64,000 nt of DNA from Bacteroidota bacterium (GTDB taxonomy: Bacteria; Bacteroidota; Bacteroidia; Bacteroidales; F082), in assembly GCA_014382445.1 (NCBI GenBank), contig JACNJS010000035.1, positions 158,985-222,984 of the forward strand. The letters run 5' to 3'. The notes beneath the pieces are model-generated. The model saw only the letters and a list, made by a program, of their open reading frames with translations, searched no databases and was not told where the DNA came from. Position 1 is the first letter of the stretch. Every line of letters begins with the position of its first letter. Positions 21,002 to 32,450 of this stretch are shown here, in pieces. The position numbers were made by a program, and so were the translations under genes.

Positions 21002-22948
21002 TTATGCTGTTTTGTAATTACGTTGTTTAACCTCAATGTTTTCGTAAACAAGTGGTTCTTTATGTAGCACAGGTTCCTGATCGTCACCCTTGTATTCCCA
21101 TGCTGAAACGTACATATAATTTTCATCATCGCGCATGGCTTCGCCTTCTTCGGTTTTATATTCTTCACGGAAGTGCCCACCGCACGATTCATTCCTATCC
21201 AAAGCATCCCGCGCCATTAGTTCTCCCAGTTCAAGGAAATCAACCAGGCGTAATGCTTTTTCAAGCTCTACATTCATGCCTGTTTTTTCACCCGGAACAT
21301 TAACATTTCCCCAAAACTCTTTTCGCAATTCTTTAATTTCAACAATTGCCTTTTCGAGCCCTTCTTTGTTACGTGCCATACCAACATAATCCCACATAAT
21401 TAACCCCAATCTTTTGTGGAACGAATCAACAGTTTTATTTCCTTTAACAACGAATAATCTGTCGATAATATCCTGAACATCCTTTTCAGTTTGCTCAAAC
21501 TCGGCACTATCGGTTGCCAAATGAGGAACATTTATTTGATCGGCAAGATAATTTTGCATCGTATATGGAAGAACGAAATATCCGTCGGAAAGTCCCTGCA
21601 TTAATGCAGATGCACCCAATCGGTTTGCACCGTGGTCGGAGAAATTAGCTTCACCACCTACAAATAATCCAGGAATAGTACTCTGCAGCTCATAATCAAC
21701 CCAGGTTCCACCCATAGTGTAATGGATTGCGGGATATATCATCATTGGTGTTTCATATGGATTTTCATCAACAATTTTTTCATACATCTGAAAAAGATTA
21801 CCATACCTTGCTTCAATAACATTTTTACCCAACCGGTTGATGGCATCTTTAAAGTCGAGATAAACAGCAAGTCCAGTATTTCCAACACCATATCCTTCAT
21901 CACAACGCTCTTTAGCTGCGCGTGACGCAACATCCCGTGGTACAAGGTTCCCAAAAGCAGGGTATCTTCTTTCAAGATAATAATCTCTGTCTTCTTCAGG
22001 GATTTTTACCGGCGACAATTCTCCTTTTTGTATTTTTTGGGCATCTACTTTCTTTTTAGGCACCCAAATTCTACCATCATTTCGTAAACTTTCACTCATT
22101 AATGTTAGTTTACTTTGGTAGTCGCCGTGAACCGGAATACATGTAGGGTGAATTTGAACAAAGCTTGGGTCAGCAAAGTAAGCACCTCTTTTGTATGCTT
22201 TCCACGCGGCACTGCCATTTGACGTCATTGCATTTGTTGAAAGGAAAAATACATTTCCGTATCCACCTGTTGCAAGCAGAACAGCATGTGCTCCATGTCG
22301 TTCAAGCTTTCCTGTTACAAGGTCTCTTACAATAATACCCCTTGCTTTGCCATCAATTTTAACAATATCCATCATCTCACGACGAGTATACATTTTCACA
22401 GCACCCTTGTTAATTTCTTTGCTTAAGGCGCTATATGCACCAAGTAAAAGCTGCTGACCGGTTTGTCCACGGGCATAAAAAGTCCGCGAAACAAGTGCGC
22501 CACCAAACGATCGGTTATCTAGCAGCCCCCCGTATTCGCGGGCAAAGGGAACTCCCTGTGCAACGCACTGATCGATTATGTTGTTGCTTACTTCAGCAAG
22601 TCGATATACGTTTGCTTCGCGAGCGCGGTAATCGCCACCTTTCACAGTATCATAAAATAATCGGTAAATACTATCGCCATCGTTGGGATAGTTTTTAGCT
22701 GCATTAATTCCGCCCTGAGCGGCAATACTATGGGCACGACGTGGGCTATCCTGAATGCAGAATACTTTTACGTTAAATCCAAGCTCACTTAAACTGGCTG
22801 CTGCTGCTCCACCGGCAAGTCCCGTTCCTACTATTATTACATCAATCTTACGTTTGTTGGCAGGGTTAACGAGATTTTGGTGTGCTTTATAATTTGTCCA
22901 TTTCTCGGCTATTGGACCGGATGGAACTTTAGAGTCTAGCTTTGTCAT
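21002..22948 (-). CDS. sdhA: Succinate dehydrogenase/fumarate reductase flavoprotein subunit
   Basis: [50 protein letters not shown]; start moved to MTKLDSKV because the longer ORF (to 23041) overlaps sdhC. Confidence 0.94.
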   Translation of the reverse strand: MTKLDSKVPSGPIAEKWTNYKAHQNLVNPANKRKIDVIIVGTGLAGGAAAASLSELGFNVKVFCIQDSPRRAHSIAAQGGINAAKNYPNDGDSIYRLFYDTVKGGDYRAREANVYRLAEVSNNIIDQCVAQGVPFAREYGGLLDNRSFGGALVSRTFYARGQTGQQLLLGAYSALSKEINKGAVKMYTRREMMDIVKIDGKARGIIVRDLVTGKLERHGAHAVLLATGGYGNVFFLSTNAMTSNGSAAWKAYKRGAYFADPSFVQIHPTCIPVHGDYQSKLTLMSESLRNDGRIWVPKKKVDAQKIQKGELSPVKIPEEDRDYYLERRYPAFGNLVPRDVASRAAKERCDEGYGVGNTGLAVYLDFKDAINRLGKNVIEARYGNLFQMYEKIVDENPYETPMMIYPAIHYTMGGTWVDYELQSTIPGLFVGGEANFSDHGANRLGASALMQGLSDGYFVLPYTMQNYLADQINVPHLATDSAEFEQTEKDVQDIIDRLFVVKGNKTVDSFHKRLGLIMWDYVGMARNKEGLEKAIVEIKELRKEFWGNVNVPGEKTGMNVELEKALRLVDFLELGELMARDALDRNESCGGHFREEYKTEEGEAMRDDENYMYVSAWEYKGDDQEPVLHKEPLVYENIEVKQRNYKTA

Positions 22949-22953
22949 ATCTT

Positions 22954-23628
22954 CTATTTTGTAAAGTAAATAACCAGAGGAATTAGTATATAGCCAAGCG
23001 AAATTACAATCGCATATACATGACCAAACCCTTTTATACATGGGGTATATTTAGGGTGATTTAAACCAAGCGACTGAAATGCCGATTGAAAAGCATGATC
23101 GAGATGAAAGCCAAGTAATAGTAATACAATTATATAACCAATTACATATTCAGGTAATTCAAATAATTTTACCACCAGTAAACCCATGTCTTCCATTCCG
23201 GTATTAACACCAGCTAAAATGAAATCGTCTACTCCATGAAATACTTTTACTTTGATAAAGAAATTAGCAAAATGGATAACCAGAAAAATCAGGATTATAA
23301 TCCCGGTGTGGATCATAAATTTTGAGAAGAAAGAATCTTCGGAAATAGCCTTTACTTTATACCTTTTCGGGCGTGCTATCCAGTTCTGGATTTGTAGTAT
23401 AACCCCAAGAGCAATGTGGATGGCAAAGCCGGCAAAAAGCACCCATTGAAAAATCTGGATGATTGGGTTTGTCCCCATGAAATGGGCAACTTCATTGAAC
23501 AGTTCCCGCGTGGGATCGAACAGGAGCAATAAATTTATGCCCAAATGAACCACCAAAAATATCATCAGGAATAAGCCCATCAACGACATCCATATTTTTT
23601 TGGTGATTGAGGAATACGAAAGATTCAT
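22954..23628 (-). CDS. sdhC: Succinate dehydrogenase cytochrome b subunit
   Basis: [31 protein letters not shown]; five-TM pattern with conserved His; operon with sdhAB. Confidence 0.93.
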   Translation of the reverse strand: MNLSYSSITKKIWMSLMGLFLMIFLVVHLGINLLLLFDPTRELFNEVAHFMGTNPIIQIFQWVLFAGFAIHIALGVILQIQNWIARPKRYKVKAISEDSFFSKFMIHTGIIILIFLVIHFANFFIKVKVFHGVDDFILAGVNTGMEDMGLLVVKLFELPEYVIGYIIVLLLLGFHLDHAFQSAFQSLGLNHPKYTPCIKGFGHVYAIVISLGYILIPLVIYFTK

Positions 23629-23793
23629 AATATTAGCAGTTTACACGTTTTTAATTCAGAAAATATTCTTGATAAAGAAGAACTGACAAATATATAAAAG
23701 TATTCTATGTGTTTTTTTGCCCGAAGGCAATTTAGAATAAGACTAAGTTATGGGGAGTGATGAAAGGAATGTTGTCGGGTTATCAGCTTTCTT

Positions 23794-23846
23794 AATCCGC
23801 TAAGTGTTTTCTTTTCGTGCCTTAAAGAAAATCCACTTAACGGGTT
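23794..23846. repeat. Stem-loop inverted repeat upstream of sdhC
   Basis: aatccgctaagtg(--)ttttcttt ... aaagaaaatccacttaacgggtt, ~21 bp arms with a 2-nt bulge. Confidence 0.6.
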
Positions 23847-24007
23847 TTTAGTTTTGTCTGCAGCTCTCAATGGACAGCCTCAACAACGACAACCACGACA
23901 ACCACGCCCCCCCTTCCCCCAAGCCCGTAATTAAACTTTTAGCTTAATAAACCATACTCAAACATTTTCCATTAACTTTGCTTCATCTTAACTGAAAATT
24001 ATAGATC

Positions 24008-24550
24008 ATGAAGAACTTCATTATAATATTACTCGTTTTTTCAGGCATACATCTTTCGGCTCAGGTAAAAGAAGATTTATTTATACCTATTGATACCGAG
24101 ACAAATAAAATAAAATTTCAGGGAGTTATTGATGAGAAGGGTGATCAATATGATTTGTTTAAAAGGAGTATTTATTGGCTGAACAGTACTTATAAGGATC
24201 CTGTGCGCGTTACGTCAGTAAGAGATAAAGAAACTGGCAAAATAGTTGGGAGGCACAGGTTTCGAATTTATTATTGGGATAAGGACAGTTCAAAACATGT
24301 GGGCGGAATGATAAATTATTCGTTTACCATTGAGATGAAAGAGAATCGGTATAGATATACTATAGATGAAATAGTGCTTAAATCAGCTACGGATATTCCG
24401 GTTGAAAAATGGCTTGATAAAAATGATCCGGCATATGATCCGAGGTGGGATGAATATTTAAGACAAATTGCCGATTTTGTTAACAATTGGAGTAGTACAC
24501 TCGAAGAAAAAATGAAACCTGAACCTGAAAAGGTTGAGGACGTTTGGTAA
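24008..24550 (+). CDS. DUF4468-like domain-containing secreted protein
   Basis: Signal peptide; IPIDTETNKIKFQGVIDEKGDQYDLFKRSIYWL, INYSFTIEMKENRYRYTIDEI. Confidence 0.6.
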   Translation: MKNFIIILLVFSGIHLSAQVKEDLFIPIDTETNKIKFQGVIDEKGDQYDLFKRSIYWLNSTYKDPVRVTSVRDKETGKIVGRHRFRIYYWDKDSSKHVGGMINYSFTIEMKENRYRYTIDEIVLKSATDIPVEKWLDKNDPAYDPRWDEYLRQIADFVNNWSSTLEEKMKPEPEKVEDVW

Positions 24551-24566
24551 ATGAATTATTAATCAA

Positions 24567-25904
24567 ATGCCTAGAAGAAGAAAACGTGATTTTTTAATCA
24601 GAGGTTTTTCAAAACTTCTGAAAGAGGACAAGCTAAAGATTGTTTCTGAGTTGATGGACAACCAGGTTGAAGCCATGGAGTTGATGAAAAGCTTTTGGCT
24701 ATCTGATAAATCGAAGCAAAAAGTATTTGATGAGTTCAGTGAGAATACCCTTTCAAACTTTTATATACCGTATGGTGTAGCTCCCAATGTTGTTGTAAAC
24801 GGTCGCACTTATCACGTTCCGGTGGTTATTGAAGAAAGCTCAGTTGTAGCTGCAGCTTCATCCAGCTCCAGATTTTGGTCGGAACGGGGAGGGTTTAAGG
24901 CCAGAGTGATTGGTGTGGAGAAAATAGGGCAAGTTCATTTTTTATGGAATGGCAAAAAGAGTAAACTTGTAAAAGTACTTGACAGTCTAAAGTTATATTT
25001 AAGAGAGGCTGCCATGGATATCAGTAAAAACATGGAGGAAAGAGGTGGTGGAATTACCGACTTTGAGTTGCTTGACTTTACAAAGAAAATGGATAATTAT
25101 TATCAGCTCAAAGTATCTTTCAATACTGTCGACTCGATGGGTGCCAACTTTATTAATTCATGTCTTGAAGAATTTGCATCGGCCCTGAAAGAGTTTTTCA
25201 AAACCCATGAAATTTTTAGTGATAACGAAAGAGAGTGCGAGATAATAATGTCAATTTTATCTAATTATACACCAAACAATATTGTTAAAGCATGGGTGGA
25301 GTGTGATTATAATGACCTTAATGGTATTTTCAACGAAATGACCGGTGAGCAATTTGCTCGTAAATTTCAGATGGCTGTAAAAATTGCTGAAACTGATATT
25401 TATCGGGCAACAACTCATAACAAAGGAGTTTTTAATGGAGTTGATGCTGTTGCAATAGCAACCGGAAACGACTTTAGGGCAATTGAAGCAGCCGGACATG
25501 CTTATGCCACAAAAGATGGCAGCTATAAAAGTTTAACCAAAGTATTTTTAACCGAAAATAAGTTCAGGTATGAGCTAACAATGCCAATGTCACTTGGAAC
25601 GGTTGGTGGACTAACGTCGTTGCATCCACTTGCCAAACACTCTTTGGAAATGCTTGGCAACCCTAAAGCCAAAGAGCTTATGATGATAGTGGCTTCAGTA
25701 GGCCTGGCAAGCAATTTTGCTGCAATCCGATCGCTGGTAACTAAAGGAATACAGATTGGTCATATGAAAATGCACCTTTTTAATATCCTGAATCATGTTG
25801 AAGCTACAAAAGACGAGAAAGAAAAGGCAATTGAGCATTTTGTTACCCATAGAGTTTCGCATGGTGCCGTTAAGAAGTTTATACAAACCCTACGTGAAAA
25901 TTGA
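24567..25904 (+). CDS. mvaA: Hydroxymethylglutaryl-CoA reductase (class II type)
   Basis: IPYGVAPNVVVNGRTYHVPVVIEESSVVAAASSSSRFW; GVDAVAIATGNDFRAIEAAGHAYA; GTVGGLTSLHPLAKHSLEMLGNP. Confidence 0.93.
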   Translation: MPRRRKRDFLIRGFSKLLKEDKLKIVSELMDNQVEAMELMKSFWLSDKSKQKVFDEFSENTLSNFYIPYGVAPNVVVNGRTYHVPVVIEESSVVAAASSSSRFWSERGGFKARVIGVEKIGQVHFLWNGKKSKLVKVLDSLKLYLREAAMDISKNMEERGGGITDFELLDFTKKMDNYYQLKVSFNTVDSMGANFINSCLEEFASALKEFFKTHEIFSDNERECEIIMSILSNYTPNNIVKAWVECDYNDLNGIFNEMTGEQFARKFQMAVKIAETDIYRATTHNKGVFNGVDAVAIATGNDFRAIEAAGHAYATKDGSYKSLTKVFLTENKFRYELTMPMSLGTVGGLTSLHPLAKHSLEMLGNPKAKELMMIVASVGLASNFAAIRSLVTKGIQIGHMKMHLFNILNHVEATKDEKEKAIEHFVTHRVSHGAVKKFIQTLREN

Positions 25905-26824
25905 GTTCTGAAAAACAAACATGGTCGTCAAAAGGGAAGCTCCTGATTACAGGCGAATATCTTGTAATGGAAGGTGCATTATCCCTGGCACTACCCCTTC
26001 GCGTCGGACAATCACTCAGTTTAAAAAAAAACAATTCCAAAATTTTGCATTGGCAGGCAAACAAAACTGATGGCAGCTGGTTTACTGCTGAATATGAATT
26101 GCCTTCACTTAATATTAAGAGTGCAGATGATGCGGCCCTTTCCCAAAAATTAAAAAAGATTTTGACTGTTGCAAAGGAAATGTCGGGTGATTTTCTTGCT
26201 GATAATTTCGGATTTGATGTAACCACTTTGTTAGAATTTAATCCTGAGTTTGGCCTCGGATCCAGTTCTACGTTAATTAATAATATTGCAAGATGGGCAA
26301 ACATAAATCCGTATCATCTGCTTCAGAACACATTTGGAGGATCGGGATTTGATATTGCTTGTGCGCGAAGTAATAATCCAATTCTTTTTCAGGTGGTTCA
26401 TGGAGATAACCATGTGACTAATGTAAATTTTAACCCCCCCGAAAAAGACAGGTTGTATTTTATTTATCTCGGCAAAAAGCAGAGCTCATCAGATAGCATT
26501 TCTGCATTTAAAAAACACGGTAAATTTACTTCCAAAGATATTGATAGTATTTCTGATATTACAGAAGATTTAATACTAACCAATAATTTGACGGAATTTG
26601 AAAAACTACTGACTGAACATGAACGAATTATGGCAATCGTGTTAAAGTTACCTACTGCCAAATCTTTGTATTTTAATGATTATCCGGGTGTAGTAAAATC
26701 ACTCGGGGCCTGGGGAGGTGACTTTGTTTTGGTAACAAACCATGATTTCGAGATCAACCTAAGAAGTTATATGAAAAGCAAAGGATTTGATACGATTTTC
26801 AGGTATGATGGGTTGGTTCTATGA
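25901..26824 (+). CDS. GYDIA-family GHMP kinase
   Basis: KGKLLITGEYLVMEGALSLALPLRVGQSL; FGLGSSSTLINNIA; GGSGFDIACARS; TTG start overlapping the mvaA stop (ttga). Confidence 0.88.
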   Translation: MSSEKQTWSSKGKLLITGEYLVMEGALSLALPLRVGQSLSLKKNNSKILHWQANKTDGSWFTAEYELPSLNIKSADDAALSQKLKKILTVAKEMSGDFLADNFGFDVTTLLEFNPEFGLGSSSTLINNIARWANINPYHLLQNTFGGSGFDIACARSNNPILFQVVHGDNHVTNVNFNPPEKDRLYFIYLGKKQSSSDSISAFKKHGKFTSKDIDSISDITEDLILTNNLTEFEKLLTEHERIMAIVLKLPTAKSLYFNDYPGVVKSLGAWGGDFVLVTNHDFEINLRSYMKSKGFDTIFRYDGLVL

Positions 26825-26977
26825 TAAGGATTTTGGTGTGGCCTGGTCTCATTATAACCCAGTTGAATTTTATGTTTTTCTAACCAAAAACAGTTAAGTC
26901 AGAAACTTAAGATTGTTGGGCTGTTAAGCTATCAGAAATTACCTAAATTTGTATAATTATTCATAACCTGAAAAATC

Positions 26978-28639
26978 ATGAAATCAAAAAATAAATTTAC
27001 TCTATCAGGTAATATTGTTGATATCAGGGCAAACTCGATTTATCAAGGAACCGTTTATGTTGAAAATGGAACAATTACCAATATAGTTAAAGAAGACCCG
27101 CTTGCCGGAGGGACAGGTGTGAAAGAAGACCAATACATATTGCCCGGTCTTATTGATTCGCATATTCATATCGAAAGTTCAATGCTTATTCCGTCGGAGT
27201 TTGCTAAGCTCGCTGTTGTTCACGGTACTGTAGCTACGGTATCCGACCCACATGAAATAGCTAACGTGTTGGGGATTGATGGAATAAAATACATGATTGC
27301 AAATGGTAGTAAGGTGCCCTTTAAATTTTATTTTGGTGCATCAGCATGTGTGCCGGCAACTCCATTCGAAACTTCGGGTTTTCAGTTTCATGAAAAGGAA
27401 ATGGAAGAGCTCCTTGGTATGAAAGAGATCAAATATCTTTCCGAGATGATGAATTTTCCGGGTGTAATAAATCGTGATCCCTGGGAAATGAAAAAAATTG
27501 GGATAGCGAAAAAGTACAATAAACCCGTTGACGGTCATGCTCCGGGAGTTAGCGGTGTTGATGCTAAGAAGTATGCAGAGGCTGGCATAACCACCGATCA
27601 TGAATGCTTTACAATGCATGAAGCTTTAGATAAAATTGCCTATGGAATGAAAATTCAAATACGTGAAGGTAGCGCCGCCCAAAACTTCGATTCACTTATT
27701 GATTTGATGAAAGATCATTCAGACAAGGTTCTATTCTGTTCGGATGACAAACACCCCAACGATCTTGTTAAGGGACACATTAATCAATTGATAATTAGAG
27801 CGATAAAAAAGGGCTATGAACCTTTAAAAGTTCTTCGAAGTGCGATACTAAACCCAATAGAACATTACGGACTTGATGTTGGAACATTACAGGTAAACGA
27901 CCCCGCAGATATGATCGTAGTTAACAATCTTGAAGATTTTACTATACTACAAACATATGTAAATGGAATTATGGTAGCTGAAAATGGTAAAAGTTACATC
28001 AACTCCGTACCCGAAGATCATCCAAATAATTTTCATGCAACGATCATTTCTGCCGACAAATTGAGAGTTTCTCCCAAAGGAGATAAGTTAAAAGTAATAG
28101 AAGCATACGATGGCCAGCTTATAACGGGCTTTTTATCCGAAGCTTATAAGGTGGAAAATGACAATGTTGTAAGTGATGTAGAAAGCGATATACTTAAAAT
28201 TGTTGTTCTTAACAGATATGAAAAAGCGGAACCAGCAATTGGTTTTATTAAAAATTTCAATCTTAAAAATGGTGCCATTGCATCAAGTGTAGCCCACGAC
28301 AGTCATAATATTGTTGCGGTTGGCACCAGCGATAAAGCTATTACTGAAGCTATTAATCTTATAATTAAAGAAGGTGGAGGTATCTCGCTGGTTAACGGAA
28401 CTGATAAGAAAACATTACCTCTCCCTGTGGCAGGCCTTATGTCGACCTGCGATGGTTACAGGGTGGCAGGTAGCTATCAAATACTTGATGATGAGGTTCA
28501 TAAAATGGGATCGAAACTTCGTGCTCCTTATATGACATTATCATTTATGGCATTGCTCGTTATTCCTGAGCTAAAACTGAGTGATAAAGGGCTTTTTGAT
28601 GGCATTAAGTTCAGTTTTACTGAATTGTTTTCGTCATAA
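26978..28639 (+). CDS. ade: Adenine deaminase
   Basis: LPGLIDSHIHIESSMLIPSEFAKLAVVHGTVATVSDPHEIANVLG; DGHAPGVSG; ITTDHECFT; FCSDDKHPNDL. Confidence 0.94.
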   Translation: MKSKNKFTLSGNIVDIRANSIYQGTVYVENGTITNIVKEDPLAGGTGVKEDQYILPGLIDSHIHIESSMLIPSEFAKLAVVHGTVATVSDPHEIANVLGIDGIKYMIANGSKVPFKFYFGASACVPATPFETSGFQFHEKEMEELLGMKEIKYLSEMMNFPGVINRDPWEMKKIGIAKKYNKPVDGHAPGVSGVDAKKYAEAGITTDHECFTMHEALDKIAYGMKIQIREGSAAQNFDSLIDLMKDHSDKVLFCSDDKHPNDLVKGHINQLIIRAIKKGYEPLKVLRSAILNPIEHYGLDVGTLQVNDPADMIVVNNLEDFTILQTYVNGIMVAENGKSYINSVPEDHPNNFHATIISADKLRVSPKGDKLKVIEAYDGQLITGFLSEAYKVENDNVVSDVESDILKIVVLNRYEKAEPAIGFIKNFNLKNGAIASSVAHDSHNIVAVGTSDKAITEAINLIIKEGGGISLVNGTDKKTLPLPVAGLMSTCDGYRVAGSYQILDDEVHKMGSKLRAPYMTLSFMALLVIPELKLSDKGLFDGIKFSFTELFSS

Positions 28640-28694
28640 GCATTATTTAGAATAAATATAAATATTATAAATAATTATATATGTACATATTTGT

Positions 28695-28726
28695 TTGCCT
28701 TCCATATTTTTTGTTTTCTAAATTTG
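28695..28726 (+). promoter_or_regulatory. Bacteroidota-type promoter upstream of ArsR-family gene
   Basis: TTG-N21-TAAATTTG 15 bp upstream of the ATG. Confidence 0.5.
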
Positions 28727-28741
28727 TAAAAAATTACTGAG

Positions 28742-29041
28742 ATGAATAAAATTGATATTGACGTACAAAAACTCGAAATGGCGGCAAGTAAATTGCGGGC
28801 AATTTCACACCCCATGCGAATTGCTATAATTGATTTATTATCTAAAGGTGAAAAGTTAAGCGTTACTGATATTTACCTTGCACTTAATATTGAACAGGCT
28901 ACGGCATCTCATCATCTTAGTATACTTAAAAACAAGGGCGTACTTGTATCGAAGCGCGATGGGAAGAAGATTTATTATGCATTACGCAACCTTATACTTA
29001 CCGAAATTATTGATTGCGTGAACAGATGTAACGAGTACTAG
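28742..29041 (+). CDS. ArsR/SmtB-family winged-helix transcriptional regulator
   Basis: KLRAISHPMRIAIIDLLSKGEKLSVTDIYLALNIEQATASHHLSILKNKGVLVSKRDGKKIYYAL. Confidence 0.9.
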   Translation: MNKIDIDVQKLEMAASKLRAISHPMRIAIIDLLSKGEKLSVTDIYLALNIEQATASHHLSILKNKGVLVSKRDGKKIYYALRNLILTEIIDCVNRCNEY

Positions 29042-29115
29042 CAATATGATTAAGTTTAACGAGCACCCTCTCATTTAACCAGCACCATGCTGAATCTTCT
29101 ATCCTGCATTTTCAT

Positions 29116-30882
29116 TTACCACTTCCAATCTTCTTCAATTTCCCAATTGGCTCTGACTTTTATTTCTTTTGGGAAATAAATTACTTTTTCCGGTTGAGAT
29201 TTTTGACCATAATTACCTGGATCCCAAATGTTGTTTTTGTTATTGTCGTAAATTATTTTTGTTAAGTATTGCGCTGGTTTAAGGTAGGAAAAGGTGACAG
29301 TTGTATCGTTATTAAAATAAAAATCCCTTAACGTTATTTTATCTTCATTTAATAGTTGAAGAATGTAATTCTGTTTATTTTCGGGGTGCAGTTTAAAAGT
29401 TAAAATCCCGTAATCGTTCAATGGCAATGTGCTAAAACTTAAATCAATAGCTGTAGTGTGAATATTATTCCAACTTGAAAAGGATGAATCGGGGAAGTAA
29501 ATGTGATATTTAGTTTCTTCCAACAAATCAAATGGGAATACAATTTTCATATGTAAACTATCAACAAAATTAAACTCCGGATCCCAAATACTGTCTTTGC
29601 CAATAATTAATAATGATGAGTCGATATCATTTACCTTAACATAGGGTTGATTAAACTGAATTTCAACATGCTTGTTAAGGTCAAGTTTTTTACCTTTTAT
29701 ATTTGATGTCCATTCAAGTTTTTCTTTTTCCTCAACCTTGTCTTTTTTTCGTGACTTGGATGATTTTTTTTCAGGATCGAGTTTGAGATATACTGTTCTC
29801 AGAGTATCATCAAATAGTATTACCACTAATTCAAGTGAGTCGATGGGTGGATTAAATAGATACCAGTATATTGTATCTTTTTCTGCCGAAAAATCCTCTA
29901 CATACCAGATGCTATCCGGTGAAAATTTGAGCGATTGAATTTTTATGTTAGTGGACGGTTGAGAAAATGAAAAACAAATTTTATTTTTTTCAACTACTTC
30001 TGCTTTCAATAATCTTTGTGTGCTATCGGGTGTTAAAAACATAAACAGGTCAACAATGGCATGACTCACATTATAAATCGAATCAGATATTAAAGAATCT
30101 GTAGTAACAATAATCGAATCATTTGTCATCAACACATTGGTTATACTGTCATTAAGAGTTGTGCCGATTTTAGGTTTTTCGATGTATATTGGTTTAATTA
30201 ACGAATCAAGAAAAGCAATTTTTTCACCCGGCTGATCGAAGATATAATTGCTGTTTTGATCACCTATTGCAAATATCAAGTAATTATCGTTGGATAAACC
30301 ATTAAATTGAAACCTGCCGTCAACATCTGTTTTACTAAGGTAATAGGGTACCACAAAATAAGGTAAAGAGTCGAAAACAATGGTGTCGTTGTTATCTTTA
30401 TAAAGCATTACATATGCTCCTTCCATTGGTGCTAAATCAAATGCGTTATAAACATGTCCAGCCAGGCTTAGAGAATCAACATAATCGCCGGTAGAAAAAA
30501 TATACGTATAATTAAACAAAGGGTTTTTCTCAGTTATGTCAACAATTGCATCTCCAAAATAAACCGAGTAAGTTGTTATTGGTTTCAAATCTTCATTAAA
30601 TTTAACAACAACCGATTTGCCCTTTACCCTAAAATCAGGTATGTTGAGCATGGGAGGCGATATTAATGCTGTTTGCTGTATATTTTCAAGAGATACAAAT
30701 TCTTCAAACTTAATTGTAAACTTATCAGTTTTAAAATTAGGACTCCCGTTTTCAGGTATGGTTTCGATAACCGCTGGTGGCGTAACATCTTTAGCACCCC
30801 CTGAAGGAGAAACTGGATGAGCACATTGCAGAATAATTGCACTTGTTAAAACCAGTAAAAGAAACCACAAAAATCTAACCAC
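29116..30882 (-). CDS. Ig-like (SbsA/Big_5-type) domain lipoprotein
   Basis: Lipobox ILQCAHPVSPSGGAKDVTPPAVIETIPENGSPNFKTDKFTIKFEEFV; conserved Bacteroidota architecture. Confidence 0.8.
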   Translation of the reverse strand: MVRFLWFLLLVLTSAIILQCAHPVSPSGGAKDVTPPAVIETIPENGSPNFKTDKFTIKFEEFVSLENIQQTALISPPMLNIPDFRVKGKSVVVKFNEDLKPITTYSVYFGDAIVDITEKNPLFNYTYIFSTGDYVDSLSLAGHVYNAFDLAPMEGAYVMLYKDNNDTIVFDSLPYFVVPYYLSKTDVDGRFQFNGLSNDNYLIFAIGDQNSNYIFDQPGEKIAFLDSLIKPIYIEKPKIGTTLNDSITNVLMTNDSIIVTTDSLISDSIYNVSHAIVDLFMFLTPDSTQRLLKAEVVEKNKICFSFSQPSTNIKIQSLKFSPDSIWYVEDFSAEKDTIYWYLFNPPIDSLELVVILFDDTLRTVYLKLDPEKKSSKSRKKDKVEEKEKLEWTSNIKGKKLDLNKHVEIQFNQPYVKVNDIDSSLLIIGKDSIWDPEFNFVDSLHMKIVFPFDLLEETKYHIYFPDSSFSSWNNIHTTAIDLSFSTLPLNDYGILTFKLHPENKQNYILQLLNEDKITLRDFYFNNDTTVTFSYLKPAQYLTKIIYDNNKNNIWDPGNYGQKSQPEKVIYFPKEIKVRANWEIEEDWKW

Positions 30883-30950
30883 AAGTATTTAATTTATTTA
30901 AACTACAAAGATGCGAAATAGTTTAATTTCTAACGGCATTAAATTTTGAA

Positions 30951-31565
30951 TTATAACAACTTAAAAGCAAACCCTTTATCATAGAAGTGTTGTAAAAACA
31001 CAGGAAGAGCATAAAGCAGATTTTTTTCAGCTTTCTTGCTATCGTGAAAAATAATAATTGAACCTGGTTTTGTTGCTCTAATCGAATTTTTCAGACATTT
31101 TTCCTGATTCACTTTCATGTCGAAATCGTAAGTAAGAACCGACCACATTATAATAGAGTACTTTTCTTTCAGTGCTTTTATTTGTGATGGCATTATTCTC
31201 CCAAAAGGCGGCCTGAATAAATGAGAGTTAATAAGTTGGTCAGCTTTTTCAATATTTTCGAAATAATCATGATTTGAAACCTTCCAGCCGTTAATATGAT
31301 TATAACTGTGATTCCCAGCCTGATGTCCATTACCGATAATAAGCTTAAAAGTATTCGGATAATTCATCACATTTTCGCCAACACAGAAAAAAGTTGCTTT
31401 TGCATCATATTTATCAAGTAATTCGATTACTTTGCGAGTAATTTCGGGATGAGGACCATCATCAAAAGTGAGGTAAATTTCCTTTTCACTTGTTTTGATA
31501 TCCCATACTAAATCCGGAAATACTTTTTTAATTATGGCAGGCGATTTTACAAACATGGTTAACAA
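30951..31565 (-). CDS. Polysaccharide deacetylase family protein
   Basis: EIYLTFDDGPHPEITRKVIELLDKYDAKATFFCVGENV; GNHSYNH; FRPPFGR. Confidence 0.93.
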   Translation of the reverse strand: MLTMFVKSPAIIKKVFPDLVWDIKTSEKEIYLTFDDGPHPEITRKVIELLDKYDAKATFFCVGENVMNYPNTFKLIIGNGHQAGNHSYNHINGWKVSNHDYFENIEKADQLINSHLFRPPFGRIMPSQIKALKEKYSIIMWSVLTYDFDMKVNQEKCLKNSIRATKPGSIIIFHDSKKAEKNLLYALPVFLQHFYDKGFAFKLL

Positions 31566-31689
31566 AAATAGTACAATTGACCTAATTGCCCAATCGAAAT
31601 ATTTAACTTAATATTAAATTGAATGGAATAATAGATAACATTTTGTTAGTTTTGTTAAAAATTCTTAAAGCGATTATACCCCTTAAACA

Positions 31690-32436
31690 ATGAAAAGATT
31701 AGTACTTGTTCGCCACGGACAGAGCATATGGAATAAAGAAAACAGATTTACAGGATGGACAGATGTAACTCTTTCTGAAAAAGGAGTTGCTGAAGCAATA
31801 CAGGCAGGAAAGATTCTTAAAGAAGAAGGCTATAGGTTCAAGCTCGCTTTTACATCATATCTTACCAGAGCAATTAAAACGCTGTGGCTCATGCTGGAAG
31901 AAATGGATTTGATGTGGATTGAAGTTAGAAAAAGCTGGAGACTGAACGAAAAGCATTACGGTACGTTGCAGGGTCTTAACAAAGTTGAAATTGCTGAAAA
32001 ATATGGCGCCGATATGGTTCAGTTATGGAGACGAAGCTTCGACACACCTCCCATGCCTTTAGCTGCCGATGACGAAAGAAATCCTAAATTTGATCTGAGA
32101 TATGCAGAATTAACTGCCGGAGAACTTCCACTTACTGAATCGTTGAAGGAAGTAATTGAAAGATTTATCCCCTACTGGGAAACAGAAATAAAGCCTGCGC
32201 TACACGAGAACAACGACTTGCTGATAACAGCCCACGGCAACAGTTTAAGGGCCCTGGTTATGCACCTAAAAAATATGAGTCGTGAAGAAATATTAGAGTT
32301 TAATATTCCAACTGGTGTTCCTTATGTTTTTGAGTTTGATGATGACCTTAATTTTATTAAAGATTATTTTCTGGGCGATCCCGAAGATATTAAAAAACTA
32401 ATGGAGCAGGTGGCCAATCAGGCAAAAGGAAAATAA
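31690..32436 (+). CDS. gpmA: 2,3-bisphosphoglycerate-dependent phosphoglycerate mutase
   Basis: [61 protein letters not shown]. Confidence 0.96.
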   Translation: MKRLVLVRHGQSIWNKENRFTGWTDVTLSEKGVAEAIQAGKILKEEGYRFKLAFTSYLTRAIKTLWLMLEEMDLMWIEVRKSWRLNEKHYGTLQGLNKVEIAEKYGADMVQLWRRSFDTPPMPLAADDERNPKFDLRYAELTAGELPLTESLKEVIERFIPYWETEIKPALHENNDLLITAHGNSLRALVMHLKNMSREEILEFNIPTGVPYVFEFDDDLNFIKDYFLGDPEDIKKLMEQVANQAKGK

Positions 32437-32450
32437 AATACCAAATCATA

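Noticed and set aside
22949-23041. N-terminal extension of sdhA ([14 protein letters not shown]...)
   Set aside because: It overlaps sdhC and has no flavoprotein similarity; [11 protein letters not shown] at 22948 is the sensible start.
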